A stretch of 64,000 nt of DNA. Origin: Orychophragmus violaceus (taxonomy: Eukaryota > Streptophyta > Magnoliopsida > Brassicales > Brassicaceae). Each line of letters opens with the position of its first letter. Within the stretch, counting starts at the first letter, position 1. Location of the stretch: the NCBI GenBank assembly GCA_030180135.1, contig CM058235.1:16144720-16208719 (forward strand), given 5' to 3'. This document shows, in pieces, positions 11,160 through 23,205 of the stretch. The translations under genes were made by a program, and so were the position numbers. The notes beneath the pieces are model-generated. The model was not told where the DNA came from, did not search any database, and saw only the letters and a list, made by a program, of their open reading frames with translations.

Positions 11160-13194
11160 TTACCCCCACTACTCCATGAATATATATTCATGGAACATTT
11201 AAGGCCTTTGCAAATCACTTACTAAGCCTCGACAGAGAGATATTTATCGTCAAAATTCTCCATATATCATTTTATTCATTGAGACGATGAATGTTCCCTC
11301 AGTTATACATAGTGTAGCTGCTTCACTAGTATTTTCTATTTTTTTATTGCACCTCTACAATATCATGGTGGAGATTTAGCTTTGATGTTTAAGTCCAGTG
11401 CAATGGAATGGCTTTCTTTTGTCGTAATTTATGGTCATCTAGTCAAGAAATATGGTTTGAATTATGAGACATATTATAACGAATTGGCTCGGTTAGGGAT
11501 GGACCGTAGATGGTGATTACAATGACTTTTTGTCCAATGATGAGAAAATGGGAAGACTAGAAAAGGTGTAATAAACATTCTGAAGCTCAAACACATGTAT
11601 CTGACTTGTAATTAACTGATTTACGATCAGTTGGTAGTCGGTTTTTGTGAGTTTTAGAAAGATACTTATATTATTGAAGTGTATACATCAGGTTGTTATT
11701 AATACTGACTGTATAGCTCAATTCCCAGCTTTAATGTGGAGTTTCTAACGTTGACTGGATCTGGTCAGCGGTCGTTGATAGCTCACATACCACATCAAGT
11801 TAACACAAGGTGTAAGCAATTTTATTTTTATAAAAGGATAATCAAGTTTCTGGATTTTGAAAACCGTGTGGCGCAAGGTTGGTTTGATCAGAGGTTAGAG
11901 GCTAATGCAACAACAATTACAATCAAATATTAGAATGTTGATCTTCATTGTCAAGGTATACATACTGTCAATTTAAATTCAGGGAGGTGTATAAAGGAAC
12001 TACAGGAATACATGCACCGTGCTATGACATCACACAATGATTATGTTCCTTTATTTTATCAACAAGTCCAAATTGCATATCCATATGAGGATGAATATTG
12101 GTATCAGAAGAGTAGAACTGTGAGTTTTGTGGAAGGAGATGACAATACTAAGTAATTCCATGCTTTTACGAAAAAAGGTATGCCAAAAACTTAATCATGT
12201 TGTTACAGGATGAAAATGACAATGTTACGTTGTTTGAGGAGAAAGAAACATTAGTATGCTTGCACTGTCATATTTTCAAACTATTTACTCAAGCTCTGGA
12301 AAACGCATTGACCAAACTGTCTTTCATGGGTTAGAAAGCGACATGAATGCTTCACTAACCTGATATTTCACAATTGAAGAGATTCTACAAGCTATTTTAG
12401 CTGTTAGGACTGATAAAGAACCTGGTCTGTAAGGATTCACGGCTCAGTTTTATCATCAATGTTGCGATATCGTGGGTCTTTATGTTTGCAACGAAGTGAG
12501 GAATTTCTTTGCAACTAGATCTATGCGACCAAAGATAAATCATATGATTATCTGCATGATCCCAAAGATTATGCAATATTATGTATAAACTTATCTTCAA
12601 ACTCCTTGTTCCGCGTTAAAAGGATCTATAGATGTTATTGTATTGGAATCCCAGGAGGCATTTATTCCTGGTTGAATGATTTCGGATAATATTCTCATTG
12701 CCAATGAACTGATGCACTTACTCAGATCAAGAAGATGGTGGCTAAAACATATATGGTTGTTAAGACTAACATCTCTAAAGCGAATGATCGTGTTGAATGA
12801 GATTTTTTAGATGCAAAATGAGGGGTTTCAGTTTCTTGGATGTTTGGATCTCATGGATTATGTCAGTGGTGAAGACAATCACTTACTTAGTTCTAATCAT
12901 TTTGGGTATAGAAGATCATGGTGGATGTGGTAAATATTTGGTTTTCCTGGACTGTTTGGCCGAAAGAAATGTGATATGTTGAACAACATCCTGGAACGAT
13001 TCAAAGGCAGAACATCTTCTTGGCACACTAAATTTCTTTTTCATGCATGCAAGGAGGTTATGCTTAAATATGTTGTTGTATTGATGCCAATTTATTTAAT
13101 TTCATGCTTTAAACTTCCATCACAAGTTTTAGGAGATATGACGTCTGTCCTACGACCTTTCTGGTGGGAGAAATTACATTATGATATAGTTTGA
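11160..13194 (+). pseudogene. LINE ORF2 remnant (endonuclease and RT fragments)
   Basis: Only short stretches stay open. The endonuclease start is at 11186. 11450-12370 holds many broken pieces with little motif conservation. RT-like blocks lie at 12400-12600 and 12650-12800, and the last block, 12976-13194, is the post-RT segment with FLFHACKEVMLKYVVVLMPIY and LRPFWW. The FADD catalytic box is not found. The gene is dead. Confidence 0.72.
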
Positions 13195-13195
13195 A

Positions 13196-15090
13196 TAAAA
13201 TCACAAATTAGAAAATATTTAGATTAAGAAAATCATAAATACATTATGAATTATTTTATAATAAATTAAATAATATATACAAATAAATATATATATATAT
13301 ATATATATTTTTTATTAAGAAATCTAAAAATTATAATATTTTTTATAATATAAATATATATATATATTCAAAAAATATTAAAAGTTATTATGAATATATT
13401 TTATAATAAAAACATTAATTAGAGAATATTTAACATGGCCTACATATAATCTAATTTTATTAAATCCAAATTTGCTCTTAACGATTAATAATAATATCTA
13501 TTAATTCTAATGACACAAACCGTAATAGCACGTCAATTAAATGTTAGTTTCATAAAACCTTCATGTTTTAATAATATAAATTATTTTATTTTTGTTGTTG
13601 GCGGACCCATAAATTTTTGTTATGAATAACACAATTTTATATTTAATATAGATAAATTTTACCAAAATAATAAAATGATATACATCTAATCTATCAAAAT
13701 AAGAATCATTTTGAAACTAACATTTATCTATTGTGTTTATTACTTAATATACCATTAGTATTAGAATATTCATTAGGTTTGTAATGGTAAAATCAATTTA
13801 TCACTAATTAATTCATATTATCTATTAATATCTTCCATTTTTATTTTTCTTTCACAGTTAAATCTTTTTCAAATATTTTATAAAAATAAATAAAATTCAT
13901 ATTTATTATTAAAATATTATTATAATTTAATATTAACTAAATTTTAGTTTATAGAAAATTGATAAATTTCGACATTTTAAAAAACAAACAAACAAAATGT
14001 ATAACCATAGTATTTAAATTTTACAATTAAAGCCAAATCAAGGATAATAAATTTTTTAATATAATAAAATTGATAAAATTATAAAACTATAGTTCAAAAA
14101 TATAAAATTTTAAATAAAAATATGTGTGCTTAGCTTTGTTTTTTACTTTCAAATAAAATAGATTACATGATACAATCTCACATAACAACTCAAATATAAA
14201 AATTAATTCTACATAATAAACAAAATTATATAGTATATTTAGATAAAATAATTTTGATTCAAATATAAAAATATAAAATCTTAATTATAAAATTATAGAT
14301 AAAACCCAATTCCCTAAAATCTAAACTTGGAATATCTAAAAAAAAAAGAAATCCAAAGAAAAATCAATAAAAAAATAAATCAAATATGTAAACAATAGTA
14401 TTTTAAATTTTAAAATCAAAACTAAACCCAATATAATAAATTTATAGTACTATAAAACTGATAAAACAATCGTAATTGTAATCGAAATCAAAAACAGAAA
14501 AACCAAATACATCTTAATTAAAAAATTAAAATGCAAATCAAATATTTACACCATAATATTAAAAAAAAACTACACAAACAAAATATGTAATATAAAGTTT
14601 GGATTTACATCCGCACTCAACGAGGGCCAAAAACTAGTTTTAGATTATATATTTTACACTCACTATATTAGAATCATTTTATCACCATTTTGATTGACCT
14701 AATATTAAATACATGTTTTTCTTAAACAATCATATAAAAATGCAGTATTACTAATAAAAGTAAGGGATGCCATTTTACAATACTTTAAGAAATACAGATA
14801 TTGTATTAAGAACAAATCCACACAAAAAGAAGAGTGATTTTTGTCAGTTTATTCAAAATACTGATTAGTGAAATTTTTGGTTTATAGATTTTATTAACAC
14901 AAAATTAACCAATATATATTTTTATCTAATCTAAAAATATAAAATTTGATTGCGGTGGATCATGAACAATTATATTAACAGAGGACAAATATGAAAAGTC
15001 CAAATAATAAAATGAGAAATGTTATTTAACTCAGTTTCTCTTTCTACCATAATAGCGGGCCCCTTAGGATACTATAGTTTTAATACTATA
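13196..15090. other. Very AT-rich spacer; possible Helitron 3' end near 14638
   Basis: About 1.9 kb of A+T-dominated sequence with AT dinucleotide runs (13280-13307, 13348-13367) and no coding signal. Near 14610-14638 on the plus strand, CCGCACTCAACGAGGGCC followed by AAAAACTAG then T resembles a worn Helitron 3' terminus (hairpin, ~5-10 nt, CTAG). The matching 5' end was not found. Confidence 0.45.
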
Positions 15091-15787
15091 CTAGATTTTG
15101 ACCCGCACTTAGAAAGTGCGGGTTTAATTTTCTTTACAAATTTTATTTTTTATTCATTTTGTTAATAGTAGTTTAGATTTTTAATTATGTAATCTAATTT
15201 TGATTATAATTGTTTAACCAGCATTATAAACAGTGAGTTAGCAATTTAGTTTTTTTTTTAAAATGAATTATGTGTTATTTGAAGGAGATATATCGTAAGG
15301 ATTAAGAGATTAAAATAACGATTTCGCATTATATGTTTTAATATGTGTTGTATCGTAAGATCATCGTTTGGAAAAAATATATATCTGAAAATAACTATTC
15401 TAAAAGTTATGTGGTATAGGTTTAATTGTTATTATATTTATCTAAAATATTATTTTATAAAACACATGGTGTAGTCGTATATATAATTTGAAAATTTTAT
15501 GGAACAACCCGTTAAAAACTTCATTCAAACATAAAGCATAATTTGAAGCTTCAAATATTTTAATAATATAAATATAAAATTATTTTGATATTTTTATTAA
15601 GTTTAAAATATATCAGCTGAAATTATTTACTATATGTATATATATATTTTAAACTCATGCAGATTTTTTTAGAAAATTTATTATCGAAATTGACTAATTA
15701 ATTTTTCAACCCGTTTAATTATTTAAATATTTTTCAGTTTGATGGAAAAACCTGCTAAAAAATACAATCGTAAAAACGTCAATCGTA

Positions 15788-15818
<31 letters not shown>

Positions 15819-16165
15819 AAACAAAATAAAAAGATATTAAAATATATTATAAATATATTTTGAATTAAATTAGAATATTAATTTTTATATATAATAGTTG
15901 ATGTATAAATTATTAATTATATTTATCAATTAATTTGTTTTGATTTTAGTTAATTAGGAAAGTGGGATCCATTATATTTTGGTTGTTTGGCTACATGTTT
16001 AATAATTGTCTTGTTTGGAAACATGGATTGTAGAGATAATGTTATATTCTCTAATTACCCTTAATGAAATTTAATTAAATAATTAATATGCAATGGCATA
16101 AGTTGTAATAAACACATGAACTAAAAGTTAGTTTTCTTTTGACTTTAATTTTTTAATAGTATTGA
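15091..16165 (-). mobile_element. Non-autonomous Helitron, minus orientation
   Basis: On the minus strand the 3' terminus reads CCCGCACTT TCT AAGTGCGGG, a perfect 9-bp stem with 3-nt loop, then TCAAAATCTAG followed by host T. That is the Helitron pattern of hairpin, about 10 nt, and CTRR. The other end (minus strand, 16165 downward) starts TCAATACTATTAAAAAATT, similar to the better-preserved Helitron 5' end at 20226. Length is 1075 bp with no Rep/helicase coding. The 3' end is firm; the 5' end is an assignment by similarity. A (TA)n tract lies at 15787-15817. Confidence 0.65.
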
Positions 16166-16209
16166 TTTATATTTAGTTTTGATGAGTACTATTGAACTAA
16201 CGTCCTATA

Positions 16210-17119
16210 GTACTTATTATACTTTTTTTGGTCCGCAACTCTTATAATATTGAAGTTGAGATCGAACAATTACATAAACTGATAAAAACAAGCGTGTAAA
16301 GTGGCCCAGCTCGGCCCAGTCAACTCGAGTAGAACCAGCTAAGTACCACGTGTCGAGACTCACGAACACACGTCTTCAACCCAACCACGCCGGCATGCAC
16401 AAACGGCGCCGGAAAATCGCGATGTTCCGACGACGGTGAATAACTTCGCAATCGATATCTCACTCTGCCGATCTAACTCCGGAGAAAGATTTGTCAGAAA
16501 AGTTACCAAATTTTGGGTAAAACTACACACCTCACCAATCGCTGCATGCTTTGGGGGAACGTTTCACCGCCAGGGCTCAATATATTGACCCGTTAAAGAG
16601 GTTCCGATCAAAGCCGACTCCTTCTTACCACGTCGCGAATCCATGGAAAGGAGATCCGGGACAGAACCATTTCCCACATGACGAGATCGAGAGAAGCATG
16701 GTGGTCTCCTTGACCGACAAGATGAAAACGGCGGATGATTAGATCGTGAGGGATCCGGACCAACCCGGAGTAACCCAAAACACGCGCTGATCTAAAAGAG
16801 TAGAGAACAAAATCGGAGCATGATTGGGAGATAGGGCTGACAGGAAGTTGGAAACGCCGAGTCTGGCAAAAAGCCGGAATTTATTGGCGGAAGATCCGCA
16901 GCAAAGGCGACGTTTTCCTCAACTATAAACCCCAAAACGAGGAAATACCGCCGCAAAACGAAAAAACAAACACCACAAAAGTAACCAGACCACCGGAGAG
17001 GCGAGAACCGAATTCCTGTGGCCGGAACTGGTTCAAATGTAAAGACGCTCGCGAGAGAAAACTGATGTAGAGAGAGAAGAGAGACAATCGTATATGTTAA
17101 TAATGTACTTATTATACTT
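16210..17119 (-). mobile_element. GC-rich retroposon with 15-bp target duplication
   Basis: GTACTTATTATACTT occurs exactly at 16210-16224 and 17105-17119. The 880 bp between (16225-17104) are much richer in G+C than the surroundings. On the minus strand the insert starts near CTCTCTTCTCTCTCTACATC and ends GCGGACCAAAAA against the target duplication, so it has a short A-tail and minus orientation. It has no credible ORF. A non-autonomous non-LTR retroposon is the best fit. The ~900-bp Sadhu class of Brassicaceae has this size and build, but I cannot confirm the family. A LINE-derived or processed-transcript origin is the alternative. Confidence 0.65.
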
Positions 17120-17717
17120 AATAATTTTAAGGGTCAAACGAAATTAATTATTTCAAAATTGGTTTTTAGAAATTTTATGGGTGTCAAGTGACCCTCTTAC
17201 AAGACACTCCACCTCTGCCACTGGACCACTTGAATTCAAGTGAAATAGAGATTGATGTTCAGTTCAATGTTCGTATTAACGTTTTAATATATTTAAAATT
17301 TACAATAGATAGACCATTTTCAATTATTGGACAGACTAATCGCTAACCACTCATCAACTTCTACAATTTTATGTTAGTATTTTATTTATGGATTATGTCA
17401 TTTGCTGCTTAACCAAGCAACCTCTTGAAAGTGACTTTATACCTTATATTATTTGGTTTGTTAAAATTATCTACCCAAACATTACTAATATGCGGTCGGT
17501 TTGCAAATATTGATAGTTTATGATAAGTTGATAACCGGACATGTCTATATCTTATCCCTTCCTATTTATTAGATATACAAAATGTGTATAAAAGGCGTGG
17601 TTGATCAAGTTTTGCATTTCTTCTAGTTGCTTTACCTTACGTTACTTCCCAGTGGAGGAATTTTAGCTCCAAATGCGCATGTCTTTTAAGGATTGAGACT
17701 TTTTTTTTAAAAGAGTA
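17120..17717. other. Spacer between retroposon and Helitron
   Basis: About 600 bp of moderately AT-rich sequence. 17185-17225 (ACCCTCTTACAAGACACTCC...) could be a small repeat fragment. No gene, RNA or repeat boundary can be supported. Confidence 0.5.
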
Positions 17718-20226
17718 CTAGATTTTGATCCGCGCTAAGCACGGAATATTTGTTAGATCATTTTTTATTTGTTTTAAATTGTTCTTTTTATCGCTTTTGG
17801 TTTCTAGATTGTTTTTTCAAATTTTATAGTCTATTTATTTTAAAGTATGAATATTTTACTTTCTTTTCGGAGTGTTATTAAGTTATATTTTATATTATCA
17901 AGCGCGGAATAATTTTTTATGTTTATTATCACTAAATATTTTTGTTCATCTTAGCTTCATTTCAAAAGATAAAACCTTAGCACATTCACGATCTATGTGG
18001 GATTCGGGATTCGATCCTTACGTAGTATAATGTATTTATTGTGCACTTACAACAATTTATAAAGTTTAAAACATGTGTATCAAGATGTAGAGGTAAATAG
18101 AACATTTTATAGGGTTTAGATAAAGTGATAAGAGTTATAAAAGAATTGCATTGTTAATGGTATTGATAAAGTTATTATTAAAAAAATTGCATTACTACCG
18201 CGTCCGGGACAATTTCCTTTTCTGAAAATAATTTAGTAAAATATTTAATTTTTGGGGGTTGATTTTTGAAAGTTTATTAGGTTTAATAGATATGTTTAGA
18301 CTTGACCCGTTTAGACCGATCCATTTAGACATGTTTATATTTATGACTCGTTTAGACCCGTTTATATTTATGGTTTGTTTAGACATGTCGCTTTACCTGT
18401 TAAAAATAATATGTGACCGTTTAAACCTGTTTAAGCTCATATATTTGTTAAGAGAATAATTTTCAAATCGAAGTCAAAAAATTTAAAGAATCAATTTATG
18501 TATTAGTTATATAAAATTTGGATCATAATTTCGTTTACAAAAAGAAGAAGGCAAAATCTAGTCTATTAGGTAGGAAAAATCAGATCAATATTTTCATTCA
18601 TCCACAAAGTCGTTGGTGAAAAAAAATGAAATTTACTAATTGAAATATAATCTATTTATAGGAATTTACTAAAAATAATTTTGTACCAAAAATCGTCAAA
18701 TATAATTTAGTTATATTTATTTAAATAGATTTTTTATTTTTAAAGCCGAATAGTAATACTCCAAAATTCTATTTTTATTTTAAAATTTAAAAAATAATAG
18801 AAATTTTAAACAAAGAATCAGAATAATATGGCAAGCATCGTAAATATTTTTTTCCATTAAACCCAAATTTGACAACTTATTTGTGAGAGTTATATATAAA
18901 ACTCTATTCAACTGAAATTAGTATGTTTAAGTAGGTTTATTTATATTTATTTTGAAAATATATAAATTAGTTTAAGTATGTTTATTTATATTTATATTTG
19001 AATAAATTATTTATAGTCAAAATCATTAAAATTTATGAAATATAATATTATGCTTACTAAATCATCGATGATTTAAAGGAATATTCAATAATAATCAATA
19101 ATAGCCTCCTTTCTAATTACTTCATGTTTTATACCAAAACAAAAAAAAAAGTAAAATGATTATACAAATGAACTTGAAATCAAAATTAAAAAAACTTTAC
19201 GGCGAGAAAAAAAGATGAAGGTTTTGTTTTGAGAATGAAAAGAGACAAATGACTGGTCTTGATTTATATAGAGGTGGATAATTAGGGTTTTAGATTATGC
19301 AATATTTTTAATATCAAATATCATAAAAAACTGTAAAAATATAATAGTAATGAAAAAAAAAAATTAAAACCAATTCTAGTTCCTAAACTCAAGCTACTTT
19401 ATAATCAAATTTCCTTATAATTTGAATCTTTTAATAATTGTGTACCTTACAAATTTGAAAAAATCTTTTTTGTATCTAAAAATATTAAAACTGGATTTTT
19501 GTTCCTAAAATTGAGCTATTTTTAATGCATATTCCTAAAATCAATTTATTTTCAATTTTTGATTCATAACATTTATATTCTTACCCTAGATTAAAAACGA
19601 CATATTTTTTAAAAAAATACACAAATGAAAAAGTATATTTAAAATATCTTATAAGATTCTGTTTTGAATCAAATAACTTAAGACTAACAAACGGAAAAAT
19701 GGAAAATTTAGGATCAATCTTCAGGGATTTCTTTCTTCGCCAATATGCCCCCTGGCGAAATCCTGCATGCTAAACTGATTTTTCCAATGCTAGAATTTTG
19801 CGACTCGAATTATAAGCCGATATTTCATATCTTTCCTTTAATTAAATCCACCAACTTTTTATAGTCCCCCACAAATGCTTTGCATTGCAACAGGTAGCGC
19901 CTGGAATTCTCTTTTAAAAGCATATACCACATTGTAAATTTTATATAAAGACTATCTCTAAAGACTAAACTCTTTATTGAGATTCCTATAAATAAATTTA
20001 TTTTCAATTTTTAATCCAGCACATAAAGGAAAAAAAAGATTAAATTTGGATGGCCCACTTTTCTAAAAATACTTTTAAATGTTAGCACAAAAAATTACAT
20101 TCGGATGGAGAAAGATATGGATACTTTTAATTAATTTAAAAATAATAAAAAGTAATGGCATTCTTTGTAAAAAAACTCAAAACAATGGATAATTTTTGTT
20201 TTGTACTTCTGTTTTAATAGTATAGA
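17718..20226 (-). mobile_element. Non-autonomous Helitron with canonical ends, minus orientation
   Basis: The minus-strand 5' end at 20226 reads TCTATACTATTAAAACAGAA, preceded by host A. The minus-strand 3' end has CCGTGC TTA GCGCGG (stem with one G-T wobble), then ATCAAAATCTAG at 17718, followed by host T. Insertion between A and T, TC start, subterminal hairpin and CTAG end all match Helitrons. Length is 2509 bp. No Rep/helicase protein is encoded, so it would depend on an autonomous relative. Internal features are AT-rich sequence and a TTTAGACCCG-type repeat at 18280-18440. Confidence 0.82.
18280..18440. repeat. Degenerate TTTAGAC-CCGTT repeat inside the Helitron
   Basis: Roughly eight imperfect copies of a TTTAGAC(C)CGTTTATATTTATG theme follow one another. 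The same theme, reverse-complemented, forms the repeat at 1-60. The open frames on both strands here are by-products of the repeat. Confidence 0.6.
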
Positions 20227-22680
20227 TAGAAACTCCGAAGAGTAAGAGTAGAGGGACTCGTAGTGCTAACCACTCGCACAAAACTGTAAACCCTGAGATG
20301 AAGGAAAAAAATACACTATAAACTTACAAACACCTAAATGGTAGAGGATTATGTATTTATATGGTTTGATTGTTATTGGTCGTTTACAAAATTACAATCC
20401 TTTTTCGTTACAAAAAATAATGTAAACTACCTCATCTCAAATGATTTATGATTCCTGTTTAAATTTGTATTAAAGTGTGTAGGGCATTTCTTCTAATAGC
20501 CCCAAAAGAAGTTTTTTTTTTTTTGTCAAAAAAGTTCCAAAATTCTTTTTTCCCAAAAATTATTTTTCTTCAAAAAAATACATTTTTCTTTCATAATTGT
20601 TTTCTCAAAATACTATTTTTTTTAAAAAGACAAATTATTTCAATTTTTTCATGAAACTCTTCCTGAATATTAGTAAATACTTCCTTAGTTTTAATAGAGT
20701 TTCTAATTGTGTAGAAACATTATAAATTCACTCTAAATGTTTAAGGACCATTTTAAATTTTTATCCAAGTTTTAAAAATAATTTTAAAATTTTTTCAAAA
20801 AAAATATTTATAAAATTGGTAAACATTTCCTAATTTAAGAAAAAATTAACATGTTGAAATATGTATTAAATTATTAGTAAATCATTTAAAATATTTATGG
20901 TTACCTTTGTAAGCGTTTAAAACAATTTATATATGCCAAAAACTATTTTTAATCTACTAAATTTTTATAAACTTTTAGGAACCCATAAAATGTTAAACTA
21001 TTCATAAAATTAGTAAAAACAAAATCTTAAATATTCTAAAAACATTTTGTAATATTTAGAAACATTTTCCAACAATTATTAAATATTTAGTAAATCATTC
21101 CAACAATTGACAAAAATATATTCCAACATAATCATATATCTAAATGTGTTATGTAGATTCTCTATCTTGTTGGAAAAACAACTTTATGTTTGTTAAAATA
21201 ATTCTAAACGTTCACTAAATTCTTTCTAAATTTTGTAAATCATTGCCTAAAAAGTTACAAAACATTCTTAAAAAGTAGTAATATATTAAATTCTTAGAAA
21301 CAATTTTACATCTCAAAACACTTATCAAATATTTTGTAAACTATTTCAATATATTTATGGTAACATTTTTAATGGTTAAATTATTTTATGAATTTAAAAT
21401 TATTTCGAATATGCTAAGAAAGAATCTTCTTACATATCCAAACATTTCATACATGTTTTATATATTATTCCAATAGATTTACAATCACTTTTCTGAGCGT
21501 TAAAAACAAATTATCTATATTGATACTATTTTAAAATGTTTACTAATTTTTCATAAGGTCTAGTAATATTTCCTAAGTTATTAAAAATATCTTCTTACAT
21601 CTTAAACATGTATTTAATGTTTAAGAAACCGTTCTAAAATGACATTTATAAACCAATAAATTTTATTCTAAATTTAAAACTATTTATAAATAAACGTGGA
21701 GAAAGTTTTCTAGAATTGTTTTTGAAATTGTGAATTTGTCCTTTACAAAAATCGAAAAAAACAATTTCATATTTTTATTATTTATTTATTTTAATTGATA
21801 TTTCTTGTATAAAATTATACAAGAGTGAAAAAATGTCACAATCCAAAATATGTTATACGTGTGTGACTTTTAAAGATTTAGCCTATGTTTGTCCATAAAA
21901 CAAGATTTTGTGCTATCTTAGAATTTTTAAAAAAATCTTTTTTTTTGTCTCAAAATTAATTGAAATTAATGTTATTAATTGAGAAAATCCTAAATAATAA
22001 ATATTTTAATTACTCATAATAGTTTTAGTTCATAAAGGTGTTTATGTAATTGATCTTTGTAAAAGTTAACGTGAATGTGAAATGTAAAAAAAAGTTCTCA
22101 AATATTTAATAAGTTAGTTACTAAATTAGTTTTAAACTAATGGTGCTTATTTGGCCTCATAAGAATTAACAAGAAAATAACACTGGAAGGAATAGACTTC
22201 TCAAATAATGTTATAAAAGTTTTAAGATATTCTTCAATTTTTGTTATTTCCAGACATATAATTTGACATAAATGTTATTGAAAAACTAAAAAAAAAATAA
22301 TATAAATACTAGTAATTAGACATAATAATTTTAGTTCTTTAAATTTTATATGTAAATGACATTTGTAAGAAATAACCTGAAAAGGGAGAACAATACACAA
22401 TTTACTAGTATGATTTACCTGAATCATGTATAAGCACAATTTTTTATTAATTAAAAAATATTATGAAAACATTATATCATATTAATTATAATTAAACATA
22501 CATATAAATATTATTATATTTCATTTTTATTAAAATCTTTATCGTTTATATCTAAATTTAATTATTAGACATAAAATAAATTATTATCTAAAATCATATA
22601 TATAAATCACCTCCCCCCCTCCTCCGAGATTCGTTCTATCCCTACATGCCATATTGATGCCTCATTGGTTGATTATGGTA
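20227..22680. other. AT-rich spacer with diffuse internal repetition
   Basis: No gene is supported. From about 20640 to 21720 similar phrases recur (ATTTATGGTTACC.., TTTAGTAAATCATT.., GTTAAAAACAA..), suggesting an old, diverged repeat array. At 20503-20536 a T-run plus GTC is flanked by near-copies CAAAAGAAGTT and CAAAAAAGTT, possibly another short retroposon tail. 22612-22680 is a C-rich transition into the next feature. Confidence 0.45.
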
Positions 22681-22689
22681 TTGTTAGGG

Positions 22690-23100
22690 ACTGGGATAAT
22701 GTCTACAGCATAATATGGATTGGATCCTAGCAGACGAAAAGGGGTGCAGGAGAAGCCTATCACTGCTTTATGCGGAATTGGACGGACTCATTTGCGCTAT
22801 GGAGAGTCTTAGTGATAAGTGTATTCTCAATGTTAGAATTGAAACCGACTGTGTGAACCTCGCAAAGATGATTGAAGATCCGAAGGACTGGTCGAGCTTT
22901 ATTTCAGATTTGGATATCGTCGCTACTATTAGAGAGAAATTTTTGTATTTTAGTATGTTTCACATTGGACGTAGTGATATGTAATTGCCGACATCCTTGC
23001 TAAAAGGGCTAGGACACGGGGTCGAGAGTTTTTGCTTGTAAGTCATAACCTCTCGGGTTTCGGAACACCAAAAGAAAACCAAAATGTCCGGCCTATTTTG
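22690..23100 (+). pseudogene. RNase H-like (RVT_3) domain remnant
   Basis: The open part (22715-22984) reads LSLLYAELDGLICAMESLSD and VRIETDCVNLAKMIEDPKDW, the pattern of RVT_3-type RNase H domains found in plant LINEs and related genes. After a stop at 22982 another frame continues with DILAKRARTRGREFLL, the expected C-terminal helix (SLAKxAR). Catalytic positions visible are the E of YAELDGL and the D of TDC. There is no adjacent RT, so it is an isolated fragment of a LINE or of a dispersed RNase H gene. Confidence 0.7.
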
Positions 23101-23205
23101 ACTTAGATTAAAAGCGTAGAAGAAAAAAAATATATATATATATATTGATTTTGTAAACATATTTTCTTTTATTTATAATAAATTACAATAATGTATTTAT
23201 AAATA

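Larger units (their letters stand above)
9973..13195 (+). mobile_element. Second degenerate LINE, 3'-truncated
   Basis: ORF1-like sequence runs from about 9985 to 10655. An endonuclease start is visible near 11186 (SWNI, stop, GLCKSLTKPRQRDIY). RT pieces follow at about 12400-13195, including DKEPGL.GFTAQFY and MISDNILIANEL, then a post-RT segment (SSWHTKFLFHACKEVMLKYVV). Stops and frame changes are denser than in the LINE at 93-4850, so it looks older. It ends abruptly at about 13195 against AT-rich DNA, with no zf-RVT module or tail. Confidence 0.82.

Noticed and set aside
16551..16742. 63-codon frame in the GC-rich retroposon
   Set aside because: It runs against the A-tail orientation, is short and shows no domain; it reflects high GC content.
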